NCBI GenBank assembly: GCA_937900605.1
Contig: CALCDK010000172.1
Coordinates: 1-14,054, forward strand
DNA length: 14,054 nucleotides
Reading direction: 5' to 3'
From: an uncultured Olsenella sp.
GTDB taxonomy: Bacteria; Actinomycetota; Coriobacteriia; Coriobacteriales; Atopobiaceae
Shown here: positions 13,402 to 14,054 of the stretch, one piece after another
Layout: the number at the start of each line of letters is the position of its first letter
Position numbering within the stretch: the stretch's first letter is position 1
Notes under the pieces: model-generated
Seen by the model: only the letters and a program-made list of their open reading frames with translations
Told to the model about the DNA's origin: nothing
The model's database searches: none
Translations under genes and position numbers: made by a program

Positions 13402-14054
13402 ATGCAGCTCTCCCCCATGCAGCGCCGCGTGGTCGCGACGCTCGGCTTCTGCGGCCTCGTCTCGGCCGCCGACAACTGGTTCGTCTCGCCTGCGCTGCCC
13501 GCGATCGCGCAGGCCCTGGGCGTGCTGCCTTCCGTCGCGGCCGTGGTCCTCACCGCCTACCTCATGCCGTACGGCCTGCTCCAGCCCGTGTGCGGGGCCG
13601 TCGGCGACTCGGTGGGGCGCGTCAGGCTGCTACGCGTCATCGTCGCGGGCCTCGCAGCGAGCACCGTGGCGTGCGCAGTGGCACCGGACCTCGCGACGCT
13701 CGTGGCCGGGCGGCTGGTGACCGGCTGCTTTGCGGCGGGAATCATCTCCGTCTCGCAGGCGGTCGTCGGGCAGGTGACCGACGCGGGGACGCGCGCGGGC
13801 GCGGTGGGCCTGCTCATGGGCATCACGTTCGCGGGCCAGGGGCTCTCCGCCGGGCTCGGCGGCGTCCTGTGCGACCTCGTGGGCTGGCGCGCCGCGTTCG
13901 TGGCGTTCGGCGTCGCGGCGGCGCTGGCGTGGCTGGGCCTGTGGCGGCTGCCAGCCGAGGCGTGCGCCCACGGTGACGTGCGGGCCGCGGGCACGGACGG
14001 GGCGGACGGGAGCGAGGCGCGCCGCGGGCCGGTGGCCGCCGCGGTGGCGGACGG
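13402..14054 (+). CDS. MFS transporter (DHA1-like), N-terminal part, runs off the window
   Basis: The frame is open from ATG 13402 to the window end (217 codons plus two bases), about half of a normal 12-TM permease. Six hydrophobic segments are visible, starting MQLSPMQRRVVATLGFCGLV, with D24 in TM1. The TM2-TM3 loop has GAVGDSVGRVRLL (65-77), the MFS motif A with D69, G72 and R73. Residues 130-170 (GLLMGITFAGQGLSAGLGG, then GWRAAFVAFGVAAALAW) match the TM5-TM6 region with its GWR signature, as in drug or metabolite exporters. A polar G/A/D-rich stretch after about 184 fits the central cytoplasmic loop. The ribosome binding site is weak (ACGGGAACC), and ATG 13417 is a possible alternative. 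It lies 132 bases after the AlbA_2 gene. Substrate unknown. Confidence 0.85.
   Translation, partial: MQLSPMQRRVVATLGFCGLVSAADNWFVSPALPAIAQALGVLPSVAAVVLTAYLMPYGLLQPVCGAVGDSVGRVRLLRVIVAGLAASTVACAVAPDLATLVAGRLVTGCFAAGIISVSQAVVGQVTDAGTRAGAVGLLMGITFAGQGLSAGLGGVLCDLVGWRAAFVAFGVAAALAWLGLWRLPAEACAHGDVRAAGTDGADGSEARRGPVAAAVAD

Noticed and set aside
11970..13976. 668-aa plus-strand frame across the AlbA_2 gene and the MFS gene
   Set aside because: Arg/Ala/Gly-rich frame-shifted shadow; it ignores the good ribosome binding site and the AlbA_2 motifs in the other frame.

Overview
The window is high-GC bacterial DNA with AGGAGG-type ribosome binding sites. It looks like an Actinomycetota chromosome, most likely class Coriobacteriia (Olsenella/Collinsella-like). 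This rests on the base composition, the actinobacterial-type DUF3516 helicase, and a sugar PTS inside a GC-rich genome. The taxonomic call is an inference from content, not from a marker gene.

Layout. Positions 1-213 hold the 3' end of pyrE (+), with a strong hairpin shared with a convergent short membrane-protein gene (301-492, -). A DUF3516 Ski2-like helicase (645-3272, +) follows and ends at a textbook terminator. The minus-strand block 3489-9424 is a self-contained sugar module. In transcription order it holds a 699-aa PRD/EIIB/EIIA activator of MtlR/LicR type, a regulatory gap, then EIIA, EIIB, an unassigned basic two-TM protein, a RhaD-type ketose-1-phosphate aldolase and a galactitol-family EIIC. 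Plus-strand genes then resume: a HelD-type RNA-polymerase-associated helicase (9696-11837), an AlbA_2/Schlafen-domain protein (12019-13269) and an MFS transporter cut by the window edge (13402-14054). No gap without a gene exceeds 300 bases. I see no tRNA, rRNA, CRISPR array or insertion sequence.

How the genes work together. EIIA, EIIB and EIIC would import and phosphorylate a sugar. The aldolase has all metal-binding and catalytic residues of L-rhamnulose-1-phosphate aldolase and would cleave a ketose 1-phosphate into DHAP and an aldehyde. No isomerase or kinase is present, as expected if the PTS itself delivers the ketose 1-phosphate. The upstream regulator carries phosphorylatable PRD, EIIB and EIIA domains, so it can sense PTS flux. 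Operator-like repeats precede the EIIA gene.

The most interesting parts are the PTS-aldolase coupling, the two-TM protein whose start is 2 nt from the EIIB stop, the hairpins at the other intercistronic junctions, and the AlbA_2 protein with an unrecognised C-terminal half behind a perfect 17-bp tandem repeat.
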